A stretch of 64,000 nucleotides of DNA, taken from contig CBDBJK010000038.1 in assembly GCA_965206395.1 (NCBI GenBank), forward strand, positions 124,001-188,000, given 5' to 3'. The position numbers and the translations under genes are program-made. The notes beneath the pieces were generated by a model that was not told the DNA's origin, searched no databases, and saw only the letters and a program-made list of their open reading frames with translations. Positions 18,049 through 27,030 of the stretch are shown piece after piece. This DNA comes from CBDBJK01 sp965206395. GTDB taxonomy: Bacteria; Chloroflexota; Dehalococcoidia; Lucifugimonadales; CATOSD01. Position 1 is the first letter of the stretch. Each line of letters starts with the position of its first letter.

Positions 18049-18054
18049 TATAAT
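18049..18054 (+). promoter_or_regulatory. -10 element TATAAT upstream of the DUF1932-type oxidoreductase
   Basis: Perfect TATAAT 55 bp before the ATG at 18109, in the short divergent spacer after nfo. A TTGCTC 18 bp upstream (18025-18030) could be a weak -35. It probably drives the two-gene oxidoreductase unit on the plus strand. Confidence 0.45.
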
Positions 18055-18108
18055 CGAATCAACGCCATTGCTTTAAACGGCAACCTGGGAAGAGGAGTGC
18101 ATTACTAT

Positions 18109-19011
18109 ATGACTGTCAAAACCGTCGCAATTCTAAGTCCGGGCGACATGGGCCACGCCGTAGGCCGCGCTCTTGGCGAACATGGGCTGAACGTCATAAC
18201 CTGCCTGGCAGGAAGGAGCGAGCGAACGCGGAACCTCGCGCAACAAGGGAACATCCGCGATGTTCCCAGTCTGGAAGATATGGTGTCTCAGGCCGACCTT
18301 GTTTTGTCGATTCTAGTCCCTTACGAAGCTGTCAGTCTCGCACAACAAGTTGCGGCAGCGTTGCGAGCTACTGGTGCGAACACCTTTTTCGCCGATTGCA
18401 ACGCCGTTTCCCCCAAAACCACCTCAACAATGAACGATCTCATAACCGGTGCGGGAGGCCGCTATATCGACGGCTCAATAATCGGTGGCCCGCCCGCGAA
18501 GAATTCGCCCCGGACGAGATTATACGTTTCGGGGTCGCACTCAGACATCATGTCCGAGTTGGATTGCGATGGCATCGCAGTACGTTCACTTGGCGTCGAT
18601 ATCGGGACAGCATCGGGCATCAAGATGTGCTACGCTGCTCTGACAAAGGGAACGTGGGCCTTGCATCTGGCGCTTCTGTCTGCCGCGGAAGCGATGGGAC
18701 TATCAGATGAGTTGGCGGCTGAGTTCAAATCAAGCCAGAGCGAAACATTCAGGCGAATGGAAGGTGGTTTACCTTCACTGCCGTCAAAGGCGTTTCGTTG
18801 GGTAGGCGAGATGGAAGAAATAGCAGCAACCTTCGAGCACGTTGGTGTTACACCGTTCTTCCACCAGGGAGCAGCAGAAATGTATCGACTTTTGAGTGAG
18901 ACCCCCTTTGCACGGGAAACACCAGAGACTATCGACGAAAGTCGCACTCTGAAGCAGACTATCTCCGTTATTGCGGAACATCTGCCTTCAGGCGTGCAGA
19001 GCGCGGATTAA
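18109..19011 (+). CDS. NAD(P)-dependent oxidoreductase, 6-phosphogluconate dehydrogenase-like (DUF1932)
   Basis: 300 residues from the ATG at 18109; a GTG 12 bp earlier abuts the GAGGA sequence and is less likely. Rossmann N-terminal domain VAILSPGDMGHAVGRALGEHG, followed by family elements ADLVLSILVPYEA and YIDGSIIGGPPAKN. A C-terminal all-helical DUF1932-type domain begins near residue 190 (KMCYAALTKGTWALHLALL). Relatives are beta-hydroxyacid dehydrogenases or imine reductases; the exact substrate is not readable. It is followed 3 bp later by a zinc alcohol dehydrogenase, so the two probably act on one substrate chain. Confidence 0.88.
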   Translation: MTVKTVAILSPGDMGHAVGRALGEHGLNVITCLAGRSERTRNLAQQGNIRDVPSLEDMVSQADLVLSILVPYEAVSLAQQVAAALRATGANTFFADCNAVSPKTTSTMNDLITGAGGRYIDGSIIGGPPAKNSPRTRLYVSGSHSDIMSELDCDGIAVRSLGVDIGTASGIKMCYAALTKGTWALHLALLSAAEAMGLSDELAAEFKSSQSETFRRMEGGLPSLPSKAFRWVGEMEEIAATFEHVGVTPFFHQGAAEMYRLLSETPFARETPETIDESRTLKQTISVIAEHLPSGVQSAD

Positions 19012-19014
19012 GCC

Positions 19015-20055
19015 ATGACTATGAAAGCATTAGTCCTTGAGACAGGCGGCTCTGAGCCAGACATGGCCGTCAAAGATGTCCAGATTCCAGAATTGAGTTC
19101 GCATGACGTATTGATAGAGGTCGCGGCATGCGGCCTCTGCTATCATGACATAGCCGTAATGCAGGGAACGCTTCGGCGCGGCGTGAAGCCTGACGTTATA
19201 CTAGGCCACGAAATTTCTGGGCGGGTCGCTGAAGTCGGAAACTCGGTTGCGTCAGTTAAAGCAGGCGACCGTATTGTGACAACGCTGACCACTTTCTGCG
19301 GGAAGTGCGAAAACTGCTTGAGCGGTCGAGAATACAGGTGCGTCTACGGGCAAGGAATCGGGCACGCGATAGACGGCGGCTTCGCCCAGTTCGTGAAGCT
19401 GCCTGAGAACAGCCTTATAGTCCTGCCAGATGATATTGACCTGGAAAACGCTGCTATTTTCGGGTGCCCGATGGGTGTCGCATTGCAAGCCATACGGGAT
19501 GTGGCAAAATTGCAAGTGGGCGAGACAGCGCTTGTTACCGGCGCTGGAGGTGGACTCGGCGTCCATGCTGTCCAGATAGCCTCCGCGCTCGGAGCGCGCG
19601 TGCTTGCCGTTACCACATCTCCTGAAAAGCTGGAGGCTCTGGAGCAGCTGGCGTCCGGCGAAGTCATCCTTGCAGACGAACTGGACTTCTCCGAGATAGC
19701 CCTGGCCCTTACCGAAGATCAGGGCGTCGATGTGGTCGTGAACAACGTGGGGTCGGCGGTGTTCCGTTCAAGTCTCAATAGCATGACCCAGTTCGGCAGA
19801 ATGGTGCTCTTGGGCGAAATTACCGGCGAGAGGGTTTCCTTGAACCTGGCTGAAGTTCTTTTTCGGGACGCCACCATCGTCGGCTCGACGGGCGCTGGGC
19901 CCCGCCATATCAATGATGTGATTGGAATGGTAGGCGATAAGCTCATCAAGCCTGTGGTCTCCCACAAGTTTTCGTTGCACGAAGCCGCTACCGCCTACCG
20001 ATCAATGCGAGACAAGAAGACGTTCGGTCGGGTTGTCCTGTTGCCTCAAGGTTAA
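19015..20055 (+). CDS. Zinc-dependent alcohol dehydrogenase (MDR family)
   Basis: 346 residues, standard for medium-chain dehydrogenases. Catalytic zinc ligands: Cys in AACGLCYHD and the HE of LGHEISGRV. The four-Cys structural zinc lobe is CGKCENCLSGREYRC (one Cys pattern as in classical ADHs). The NAD(P) Rossmann motif is VTGAGGGLGVHAVQIA. It starts 3 bp after the upstream oxidoreductase stop, so the two genes form an operon. The reaction is oxidation of an alcohol or reduction of a carbonyl; substrate unknown. Confidence 0.93.
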   Translation: MTMKALVLETGGSEPDMAVKDVQIPELSSHDVLIEVAACGLCYHDIAVMQGTLRRGVKPDVILGHEISGRVAEVGNSVASVKAGDRIVTTLTTFCGKCENCLSGREYRCVYGQGIGHAIDGGFAQFVKLPENSLIVLPDDIDLENAAIFGCPMGVALQAIRDVAKLQVGETALVTGAGGGLGVHAVQIASALGARVLAVTTSPEKLEALEQLASGEVILADELDFSEIALALTEDQGVDVVVNNVGSAVFRSSLNSMTQFGRMVLLGEITGERVSLNLAEVLFRDATIVGSTGAGPRHINDVIGMVGDKLIKPVVSHKFSLHEAATAYRSMRDKKTFGRVVLLPQG

Positions 20056-20063
20056 CCAGACCC

Positions 20064-21008
20064 TTACCGAGCGCGGGCGGGCGTAGCAGCGGGTTCTGGC
20101 TTACGCAGGACACGCCTGTATAGGCGGCCTACGTCGCCCTGCTCCCAGACTACCAACATTTGACTTGCGATTCCGATAGAGCTGTACGTTCCCGCGACCA
20201 CACCGATAAGCAAAACCAGCAGGAACGATCTGATAGTATCTCCGCCAAACAACATCAACGCCAGCAGTGTGAACAGCAGTGTAAAGCTGGTGTTAAGAGA
20301 GCGACCGAGGGTTTCCGATATGCTGACGTTCACGTTGTCGGTGAATCGGCGATTTGGGTAAAATAAAATGTTCTCCCGGAGCCTGTCGAACACCACAATC
20401 GTGTCGTTGACGCTGTACCCGATCACCGTCAGCAGCGCGATCAGGAACATGGTGTTCACTTCCATATCGGCTACGTCGCCGAGTATCGCGAAGATACCGA
20501 TGACGATGATGGTGTCGTGCAACAATGCAATGATTGCCGCCGCGCCATATCTGAGCGGACTTGGCAGGTTTCGGAATGCCCACCAGACGTAGAAAAATAT
20601 CCCTACCGCCGCAGCAAGTACTGCCCAAAACGCGTTGAGCACTGTTTCCTGCGCCACGACTGCGGAAACCCGGTCGAAAGCCAGTACTGTAACACCGTCG
20701 GGCGAAAGAGCAGACTGCAGGCTCTCGACGAGGTTATTCTTCTGCGCTTCATCCAACTCTTTGGTTCGTATGAAAAACGTGTCATCGCCGAGATTCTGAA
20801 CAGTGGCTTCGTTACGGTCTAAATCGGCCAGCGCAGAACGAACGCTCTCCTGGTCAACAGTGGCGGAAAACTCCAGGATAACCGTTGAGCCACCTGTGAA
20901 ATCAATACCAGGTTTCAAACCAGGCGCGATGATAAGAAATACAATCCCTGGAAGTATCACTACCAGGGATACAAGGAAAAACCAGAGCCTTTTGCCTGCG
21001 AAGTCCAA
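20064..21008 (-). CDS. secF: Protein translocase subunit SecF
   Basis: 314 residues with six transmembrane segments. Family motifs: GIDFTGGSTVILEF in the first periplasmic domain (about 35-48), ALLTVIGYSVNDTIVVFDRLREN (about 190-212), and SISETLGRSLNTSFTLLF. SecDF uses the proton gradient to pull exported proteins through the Sec channel. It lies 3 bp downstream of secD and is the last gene of the def-cca-secD-secF run. It converges on the alcohol dehydrogenase gene with only 8 bp between the stops. Confidence 0.95.
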   Translation of the reverse strand: MDFAGKRLWFFLVSLVVILPGIVFLIIAPGLKPGIDFTGGSTVILEFSATVDQESVRSALADLDRNEATVQNLGDDTFFIRTKELDEAQKNNLVESLQSALSPDGVTVLAFDRVSAVVAQETVLNAFWAVLAAAVGIFFYVWWAFRNLPSPLRYGAAAIIALLHDTIIVIGIFAILGDVADMEVNTMFLIALLTVIGYSVNDTIVVFDRLRENILFYPNRRFTDNVNVSISETLGRSLNTSFTLLFTLLALMLFGGDTIRSFLLVLLIGVVAGTYSSIGIASQMLVVWEQGDVGRLYRRVLRKPEPAATPARAR

Positions 21009-21011
21009 TGT

Positions 21012-22868
21012 CTAGCTCCTGTTGGCGGCTGAAGCCGCTGTCTGTAGTTGTGGAAGTTCACTACCACCGGATGGCACGAATACACCAACATGCCGTGACA
21101 GGCGGGTCGTAGCCAGCACTCTGAGCAACGTTCTGCTTACGGTGATTGCGGAGAACATGCTGACCAGGACTCCGATTGCCAACGTAGCCGCAAAGCCCTG
21201 CACAATAGTCGTTCCCAACTGGTCCGAGAACCAGAACAGTATGGCGCAGGTTATGAGGGTTGAGACGTTGCCATCGCGGATGGCAGGCCAAGCGCGGTTG
21301 AATCCGATGTTTACCGCCGAAAGCAAGGTGCGTCCCGTCCTTAGCTCGTCCTTCATACGCTCGAATATCAGGATATTGGCGTCCACTGCCATTCCGATGG
21401 AGAGAATTGCGGCAGCAACTCCCGAAAGCGTCAGCGTCACTGGCATTAGCTTGAATATAGCCAGCAATAACGTGGCGTATATCAGCAGAGAAAGCGCTGC
21501 CACGACGCCTGGAACGCGGTAGTACAGCACCATAAACAGTAGAATTAGCCCCATGCCCACCAATCCAGCAATGGCGCTCTTATTTAGCGAGTCTGCACCA
21601 AGTATGGCGTCGATGTCTCGCTCTTGGATTAGCTCAATCGGCACGGGCAGGCGGCCCGACTCTAGCAAAAGCGCGATGTCCCTCGCACGCTCAAGTGTAA
21701 AGCCGCCACTAATCGTAGCAGTTCCGGTAGTAATGACAGCCTGGACTACGGGAGAAATCAGTTCTTCATCATCAAGGAAGATGGCAATTGACTCGTTGGT
21801 TCCTACTATTTCCTCGGTAAGCTCACCGAATATCCGGGTTCCGCGATCTTTGAACTCAAGGTTAACGACTGGGATGCCTGATGCGCTGTGCTGGCTGGCA
21901 AATGCCCTGAGCAGATCATCGCCCGTAAGACCGATGTCTTCGTCTGCCGTGCCCTGAATTTCCGTAAAACGCACCTGTGGGCTATCCCCCAACTGTGCTT
22001 GCGTTGACGCTATCAGAGCGTCTACATCGGTCTCTTCGTCAACATCCGGAAGCGCCATCCCAAAGCTCGTGCTTTCGCCGATTCGCTGTATGGCGATTGA
22101 TAGAATCTCTGTGTATCGGAGTGTTTCCAGTCCTTCCACCGAGATGTCGAGGCGGCTAGGCAGTGTGCTCCTGCCATGATCTCCCGTCCCTGTGAGAGTA
22201 GCGGTGAGACGATCCAGCACGGTGGTGAACTTGGCGGCCCCTAGCTCCGTGAACTCGAATATCAACACCGGCGGCCCTTCTGGCACAGCTTCGGCAGTAG
22301 GTTCAGGTTGAGGCGTCGAGACTTCAGCTGTCGCTTCTGCCTCGGCCTCTGGCGTGGCGACTGTAGCTTCCGCTTCAGGCGTGCCCTCTGGGTCAGCAGT
22401 CTGCTCATCTTCCGTCGGAAACCTGCCAGCGATGATGCTGACTATATCCCCATCCGTGAACTCGTCCAGGTCTCTGGGAACACTTAACCTGCGATGCTTG
22501 AACTCAAGCAGGGCGGTCTCGCCGATGAGGTCCTTGGCGCGACCAGGGTCGCTTACGCCCGGAAGCTGCACCAGGATGCGGTCTTCACCCAGTATCTGGA
22601 TGATAGGCTCACCAAGTCCAGAGCTGTTTGCCCTGCGCTCGATGATTCGCTTTAGCCCTTCCATGTCGTCAGTGGTTGGGGCTGTTTCCCCTATTGCTCG
22701 ATACACAAGGTGGATGCCACCCTGCAAGTCTAGTCCAAGGCTCAACCCAAGCACAGTGTCCTCACCGCGCTCGAAGCCTGCTATCGAAAATTTCTGAATG
22801 CCAAGAACTACCCCGGCGGTAATCACCAGGATAGCAATCAGAATCAATGTCCGCGCGTACCTACGCAC
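21012..22868 (-). CDS. secD: Protein translocase subunit SecD
   Basis: 618 residues. SecD motifs: LGLDLQGGIHLVYR near 45, ERRANSSGLGEPIIQ near 95, LVQLPGVSDPGRAKDLIG near 115, SGGFTLERARDIALLLESGRLPVP near 390-413 and the membrane half with GMAVDANILIFERMKDE. A low-complexity Ala/Glu/Thr/Pro stretch of about 50 residues (about 170-220) is inserted in the periplasmic P1 region, not usual in SecD. The GTG start at 22868 follows AGGAGG and overlaps the stop of the CCA-enzyme gene by 8 bp. Confidence 0.95.
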   Translation of the reverse strand: MRRYARTLILIAILVITAGVVLGIQKFSIAGFERGEDTVLGLSLGLDLQGGIHLVYRAIGETAPTTDDMEGLKRIIERRANSSGLGEPIIQILGEDRILVQLPGVSDPGRAKDLIGETALLEFKHRRLSVPRDLDEFTDGDIVSIIAGRFPTEDEQTADPEGTPEAEATVATPEAEAEATAEVSTPQPEPTAEAVPEGPPVLIFEFTELGAAKFTTVLDRLTATLTGTGDHGRSTLPSRLDISVEGLETLRYTEILSIAIQRIGESTSFGMALPDVDEETDVDALIASTQAQLGDSPQVRFTEIQGTADEDIGLTGDDLLRAFASQHSASGIPVVNLEFKDRGTRIFGELTEEIVGTNESIAIFLDDEELISPVVQAVITTGTATISGGFTLERARDIALLLESGRLPVPIELIQERDIDAILGADSLNKSAIAGLVGMGLILLFMVLYYRVPGVVAALSLLIYATLLLAIFKLMPVTLTLSGVAAAILSIGMAVDANILIFERMKDELRTGRTLLSAVNIGFNRAWPAIRDGNVSTLITCAILFWFSDQLGTTIVQGFAATLAIGVLVSMFSAITVSRTLLRVLATTRLSRHVGVFVPSGGSELPQLQTAASAANRS

Positions 22869-24339
22869 TGCCGCCTCCTGAGTTCAGGCTGTTTCTTAAA
22901 AGTTCGAGTGCATCTTCCTTGGAGTCGATCTCGCCGTCGGCACATGCTTCTTGTGCAAGGCTGAGTAACTCTCCGACCTTGGGGCCGGGCGAGAGGGAGA
23001 ACGCTTCCATTATATCGTGTCCATCAACCAAAAGTGGAAGGGCTTTGGGGGCCTTCCGTTCAAGACCTTCTCGCAGGATGTGACCTACGGTCAGGCTGTA
23101 ATCTGACCATTGGCGTTCGTTCAACAGTGGGCCACGTGCCGCGAGGTAGTCTGCCATGTTGAGGTACAGCGTGTCAATGGCAGCATCTCCCGCGTCTCTA
23201 AAAAATCGAAATATGGCCTTTCCAGTGGGTAGCTCGCCATCTTGCGCCATCTGACCGGGGCGCAAGTGGTGTTGCACCATCATGTTCAACAACTCTACCG
23301 CGCGCTTGCTGAATCGCAAGCGTTGGAGAATGAGCCTTGTCATCTCAGCGCCCTCGCTGTGATGCCCTAGAAAACGAATACGACCCGTGCTTTCCACCGT
23401 CCTTGTAGCAGGCTTTGCAATATCATGCAACAGTCCCGCCAGTTTGAGAAAGGTCAGCCTCGCGTGACCGTCGCTGACCTCTTCAGCGAAATGCTCGCTC
23501 ATATTGTCGAATCTGGGCATCATGTCTACAACGTAATCGTCACCCGAAGGTTGATCTTGCAATATCCTCTCGACCTGACCGACTGTTTCGACGAGGTGGT
23601 TGAAGACGTCCCAATAATGCTCCTTCGGCTGAGTGACATCCTTGGCTTGAGTAAGCTCAGGTATAATTTCGCACAATAACCCCAATTCGTCCATGCCGCG
23701 AATGGAATCCATGGCTCCTTGCTCCGCTAGCAGCTTGAGCAACTCTTCTCTAACTCGCTCAGGAGCAACTGTAAATACGAGGTGCGCGTCATGTCGGATT
23801 TGTCGCGCTGTTTCTTCCGCGATGTTTAGCCGATGCTGGGCTGCCAATCTTGGCGCTCGAATCAATCTGGCGGGGTCATCTACGAACACCGATAGCTTTA
23901 CGGCGCGTATGGTTCCAACGCGCAGGTCCGAAATACCTCCGTATGGGTCTATGACGCTCTCCTGAGCAAACCCATCGGAGATATCCTCCAATGAAACGGC
24001 CATCGCGTCTATCGTAAAATCGCGCCGCCCCAGGTCCTCCAGTATCCCATCATTAATGGGACTGATGTCCACAAAAACCATCCCATACCGACGACGCAAT
24101 GCTATCCTTGTGATGTCTCTTTCGTCATCCAACAGCACGAATTTGCCGCCAAGACTTGACGCCAGTTTGCGTCCGATGCTCCGCGTATCGCCCTCAACTG
24201 CCAGGTCTATGTCCTTGATGGCCTTGCCAAGGAGGGCGTCTCTGATCAACCCTCCCACAATGTAGGCGTTGACCGAATTGGACGCGCAAAACTCCCTCAA
24301 TTTGTCTACCAGGGCAGAAAGAGGTTTATCACCGAACAC
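22861..24339 (-). CDS. cca: tRNA nucleotidyltransferase / poly(A) polymerase family protein with HD domain
   Basis: 492 residues. Head domain of the class II nucleotidyltransferase superfamily: YIVGGLIRDALLGKAIKDID then LAVEGD (catalytic DxD), RRDFTIDAMAV, DPARLIRAPRLAAQH and the RNA-binding neck. An HD phosphohydrolase domain starts near 300 (LAGLLHDIAKPATRT, GHHSEGAEMTRLIL). CCA enzymes add the 3' CCA end of tRNAs, while paralogues act as poly(A) polymerases; the two cannot be told apart here. The GTG start at 24339 has only a weak ribosome site. It sits between def and secD in one minus-strand unit. Confidence 0.9.
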   Translation of the reverse strand: MFGDKPLSALVDKLREFCASNSVNAYIVGGLIRDALLGKAIKDIDLAVEGDTRSIGRKLASSLGGKFVLLDDERDITRIALRRRYGMVFVDISPINDGILEDLGRRDFTIDAMAVSLEDISDGFAQESVIDPYGGISDLRVGTIRAVKLSVFVDDPARLIRAPRLAAQHRLNIAEETARQIRHDAHLVFTVAPERVREELLKLLAEQGAMDSIRGMDELGLLCEIIPELTQAKDVTQPKEHYWDVFNHLVETVGQVERILQDQPSGDDYVVDMMPRFDNMSEHFAEEVSDGHARLTFLKLAGLLHDIAKPATRTVESTGRIRFLGHHSEGAEMTRLILQRLRFSKRAVELLNMMVQHHLRPGQMAQDGELPTGKAIFRFFRDAGDAAIDTLYLNMADYLAARGPLLNERQWSDYSLTVGHILREGLERKAPKALPLLVDGHDIMEAFSLSPGPKVGELLSLAQEACADGEIDSKEDALELLRNSLNSGGGSA

Positions 24340-24458
24340 GGCAACGGAACTGATCTGGTTGGGAGAAATGGCTTACTACTCCATATCTAGGAAGGCGATT
24401 GGTATCGAAGGGTAATCGGTAGGAGTTAGTTTGAGGTCAGGCTCATTGTTGAATAGCT

Positions 24459-25040
24459 TTACCCAATCTTGATCGATGCAGGTGTGTCTCTCTCATCCGG
24501 GTCAGCATTCGCCTCATGTCCATTGTCAGCGGGTTGGTCATCGCTCTCTGAACCGTCATCTTCAGGCTCGGAGTCTATCCTAATCAGCATTTCATGGCTT
24601 TCGAGATGGTCGACATAGAGAATACCGTTCAGGTGGTCGACTTCGTGCTCAAGCGCCTGTGACAATAGGCCGTCCGCCTTTAACTTCACCAGTGTCGATG
24701 TGTGATCGAGGGCACTGAATTTCACCCAGATTGACCTTGTTATGAAGCCTTTGTATCCAGGGAGGCTCAGGCATCCTTCCTCGACCTCACGCTCACCCTC
24801 TCTATGGACGATTTCAGGATTTATGTATATTCTAGTCTCTTCTTCTTCGGGAAGCTGTATAACGATGACGCGGCGTAACGCTCCTACCTGATTCGCCGCA
24901 AGGCCAACCCCGTTCGCGTCCTGCATCGTGTCAATCATGTCATAGGCTAATTGCAGCACGGTCGAGTCTATCTTTCGCACCTTCCTGGCTCGCTTTCTGA
25001 GCATAGGGTGCGGCAATTCAAGTATGGGGCGGATTGCCAA
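24459..25040 (-). CDS. def: Peptide deformylase with acidic C-terminal tail
   Basis: 193 residues from a TTG at 25040, ten bases after AAGGAG; the longer in-frame extension upstream is antisense to the epimerase gene and non-coding. All three deformylase motifs are present: GVGLAANQVG, EEGCLSLPGY and the metal motif EHEVDHLNG. The enzyme removes the formyl group from nascent proteins. After the catalytic domain there are about 40 residues rich in Asp, Glu, Ser and Asn (EPEDDGSESDDQPADNGHEA), an uncommon tail for this family. It heads the def-cca-secD-secF run and is divergent from the epimerase gene. Confidence 0.93.
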   Translation of the reverse strand: MAIRPILELPHPMLRKRARKVRKIDSTVLQLAYDMIDTMQDANGVGLAANQVGALRRVIVIQLPEEEETRIYINPEIVHREGEREVEEGCLSLPGYKGFITRSIWVKFSALDHTSTLVKLKADGLLSQALEHEVDHLNGILYVDHLESHEMLIRIDSEPEDDGSESDDQPADNGHEANADPDERDTPASIKIG

Positions 25041-25182
25041 CTTATCTCGTCTCCTTCGCGGAACTAGGTTTCTGATATACTGGGTATTCTTCTGCTTGTG
25101 ATTATATCTGCCGGACGACTTGGCTGTAAAGTTTGAAGCAAGGTCACAAAACACATCGCAATCGAATAGATAGGTCAATGTC

Positions 25183-26082
25183 GTGAACATTCTCATCACA
25201 GGCACTAGCGGTTTCATCGGCTCCGCGTTGGTACCGTTGCTGATTGAAGAGGGCCACAGCGTAGTTCGCCTCGTCCGAAGGCAGCCATCCCCCGGAGGAT
25301 ATGAGGTGCGTTGGAACCCTGAAGCGGATAGCATCGATGCAGATTCCTTGAAAGGGATAGATGCCGCTGTGCATCTTGCCGGGGAGAATCTTGCCGACAA
25401 AAGATGGACGCCCGAACAGAAGGCGAGGATTCGCGACAGCCGCGTGAACGGCACTCATCTGCTCGCCGAGACATTGGCCCGGCTCGTGCCACTTCCAAAA
25501 GTCCTCGTATCCGCTTCTGCCGTTGGCTACTACGGAGACCGAGACGATGAAATCCTCACCGAAGACAGCAGGCCGGGCGCAGATTTTCTAGCGGAGGCGA
25601 CAGAGGCATGGGAGGCAGCCGCGCAACCAGCTGCGCAGGCCGGAATACGTGTCGTCAATCTGCGCTCCGCTATGACTCTTGACCCTGGCGGAGGGCCTCT
25701 CAAGAGAATGCTGCCACCTTTCAAGTTGGGACTGGGAGGCAAGCTCGGCAGCGGCAGACAGTTCATGAGTTGGGTATCTTTGCAGGACTCTGCTAGAGCA
25801 TTCCACCACGCGTTGATAACAGACGCTCTCGAAGGCCCGGTGAACGTTTCCTCGCCCAATCCGGTCACCAACGCGGAGTTCACAAAGGCACTAGGGCGAG
25901 CGGCCTCACGTCCTGCGCTATTTACAGTGCCTCCTTTTGTTCTGCGAATCATGTTCGGAGAGGTTGCCGACTCACTGCTTGGCAGTGCGCGAATGGAACC
26001 GGCGAAGCTGCTCGCGACAGGTTTTGTTTTCCAGCACACCGAGCTAGAATCTGCGCTCAGGGAGATGCTGACAAAGCCGTGA
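25183..26082 (+). CDS. TIGR01777 family NAD-dependent epimerase (SDR39U1-like)
   Basis: 299 residues. Extended short-chain dehydrogenase: N-terminal NAD motif ITGTSGFIGSAL, GIDAAVHLAGENLADKRW (family hallmark), SASAVGYYGDRDDE containing the YxxxD version of the active site, and the C-terminal segment FVLRIMFGEVADSLLGSARM typical of DUF1731. The biochemical reaction of this conserved family is unsettled; in some bacteria it is linked to cell division. The GTG start is at 25183. The following lipoprotein gene begins near its stop. Confidence 0.92.
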   Translation: MNILITGTSGFIGSALVPLLIEEGHSVVRLVRRQPSPGGYEVRWNPEADSIDADSLKGIDAAVHLAGENLADKRWTPEQKARIRDSRVNGTHLLAETLARLVPLPKVLVSASAVGYYGDRDDEILTEDSRPGADFLAEATEAWEAAAQPAAQAGIRVVNLRSAMTLDPGGGPLKRMLPPFKLGLGGKLGSGRQFMSWVSLQDSARAFHHALITDALEGPVNVSSPNPVTNAEFTKALGRAASRPALFTVPPFVLRIMFGEVADSLLGSARMEPAKLLATGFVFQHTELESALREMLTKP

Positions 26083-26120
26083 AACCGCAGGTGTACACAA
26101 CGAGGCGGAAGAAAATAAAG

Positions 26121-26630
26121 ATGCGTATGTTCCTGCTGCCTATCGTCGTGTTGCTTTCGCTGACGTGGGCCGCCTGCTCATCGTCTGACGAAAACCCCGA
26201 CTCCCGGAAGCCTGAGCCAACACTGCTATCCGAATCGACACCATCAATGGTGCGAGCGAACGTGATTGGGATTTCGGTAAGCGGTAGTTCCGGCTCATAC
26301 AGCTTTCAGGTCACTGTCGAAAGCGATGAGACGGGCTGCGGACAGTATGCCGACTGGTGGGAAGTCTTGTCACCGGAAGGCCGGTTGATTTACAGGCGTG
26401 TCCTGCTTCATAGCCACGATACCGAACAACCTTTCACTCGCTCGGGCGGTCCCGTGGGCATTCAACCGGAGGAAACCGTCATCGTGCGGGCGCACATGAA
26501 CATTGTCGGTTATGAAGGAGTCGCCTATCGAGGCAGCGCAGAGGGCGGATTTGAGGTGGCGGAACTGCCAGACAGATTCGCAGAAAACGTTAGCAAGCAA
26601 GAGCCTCAGCCGCTGGGGTGCGCGTTTTAA
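26121..26630 (+). CDS. Putative secreted lipoprotein, function unknown
   Basis: 169 residues from the ATG at 26121 (an in-frame GTG at 26079 overlaps the epimerase stop). A hydrophobic signal (FLLPIVVLLSLTWAAC) ends in a lipobox Cys near residue 19, followed by a Ser/Asp/Asn/Pro-rich tether. The rest is predicted beta-rich with IGISVSGSSGSYSFQVTVES, a DETGCGQYADWWE segment and a C-terminal Cys; it looks like an immunoglobulin-type fold. I do not recognise the family. It is probably cotranscribed with the epimerase gene. Confidence 0.72.
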   Translation: MRMFLLPIVVLLSLTWAACSSSDENPDSRKPEPTLLSESTPSMVRANVIGISVSGSSGSYSFQVTVESDETGCGQYADWWEVLSPEGRLIYRRVLLHSHDTEQPFTRSGGPVGIQPEETVIVRAHMNIVGYEGVAYRGSAEGGFEVAELPDRFAENVSKQEPQPLGCAF

Positions 26631-26784
26631 GTAATTCTGGAGTGCGTGTAGGCGCGTGGGTTCGACAAAGCATGCTTTGAGTCCATCGCTTGTCGGCGGT
26701 CAAAAGTTCGCGTAAAACCAAAAACTGCTATAAATTGATATTACGAATACTGATACTCTTAGATTTGAAGACAGGAAAGGCAAG

Positions 26785-27030
26785 ATGAAGACCTACGTTT
26801 TCAGAGCAGAAGTTGAACAAGACCCTAGCGGTCGTTGGGGGGCTGAAGTCCCCTCTTTGCCAGGATGCGCCACTGAGGGGGATACGAAAGAAGAGGCCCT
26901 CGAAGCCCTACGGGAAGCCGCGCAAGCATACCTCGATGTTATGCATGAACATGGTGATCCTCTTCCCGAGGAGGTTGAGCAAGAGGTTACGATCATCAAT
27001 AGTGCTGATGTCGTTGCTATTACCGTATGA
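26785..27030 (+). CDS. hicB: HicB-family antitoxin
   Basis: 81 residues matching the partial-RNase-H fold of HicB: N-terminal YVFRAEVEQDPSGRWGAEVP, the conserved SLPGCATEGDTKEEALEALREA and LDVMHEHGDPLP. The C-terminal DNA-binding helix-turn-helix seen in long HicB proteins is absent, so it is the short type. HicB neutralises the mRNA-cutting toxin HicA. GGAAAGG precedes the ATG. The stop overlaps the ATG of the following hicA frame (ATGA), the reverse of the usual hicA-hicB order, and that toxin gene is broken. Confidence 0.88.
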   Translation: MKTYVFRAEVEQDPSGRWGAEVPSLPGCATEGDTKEEALEALREAAQAYLDVMHEHGDPLPEEVEQEVTIINSADVVAITV

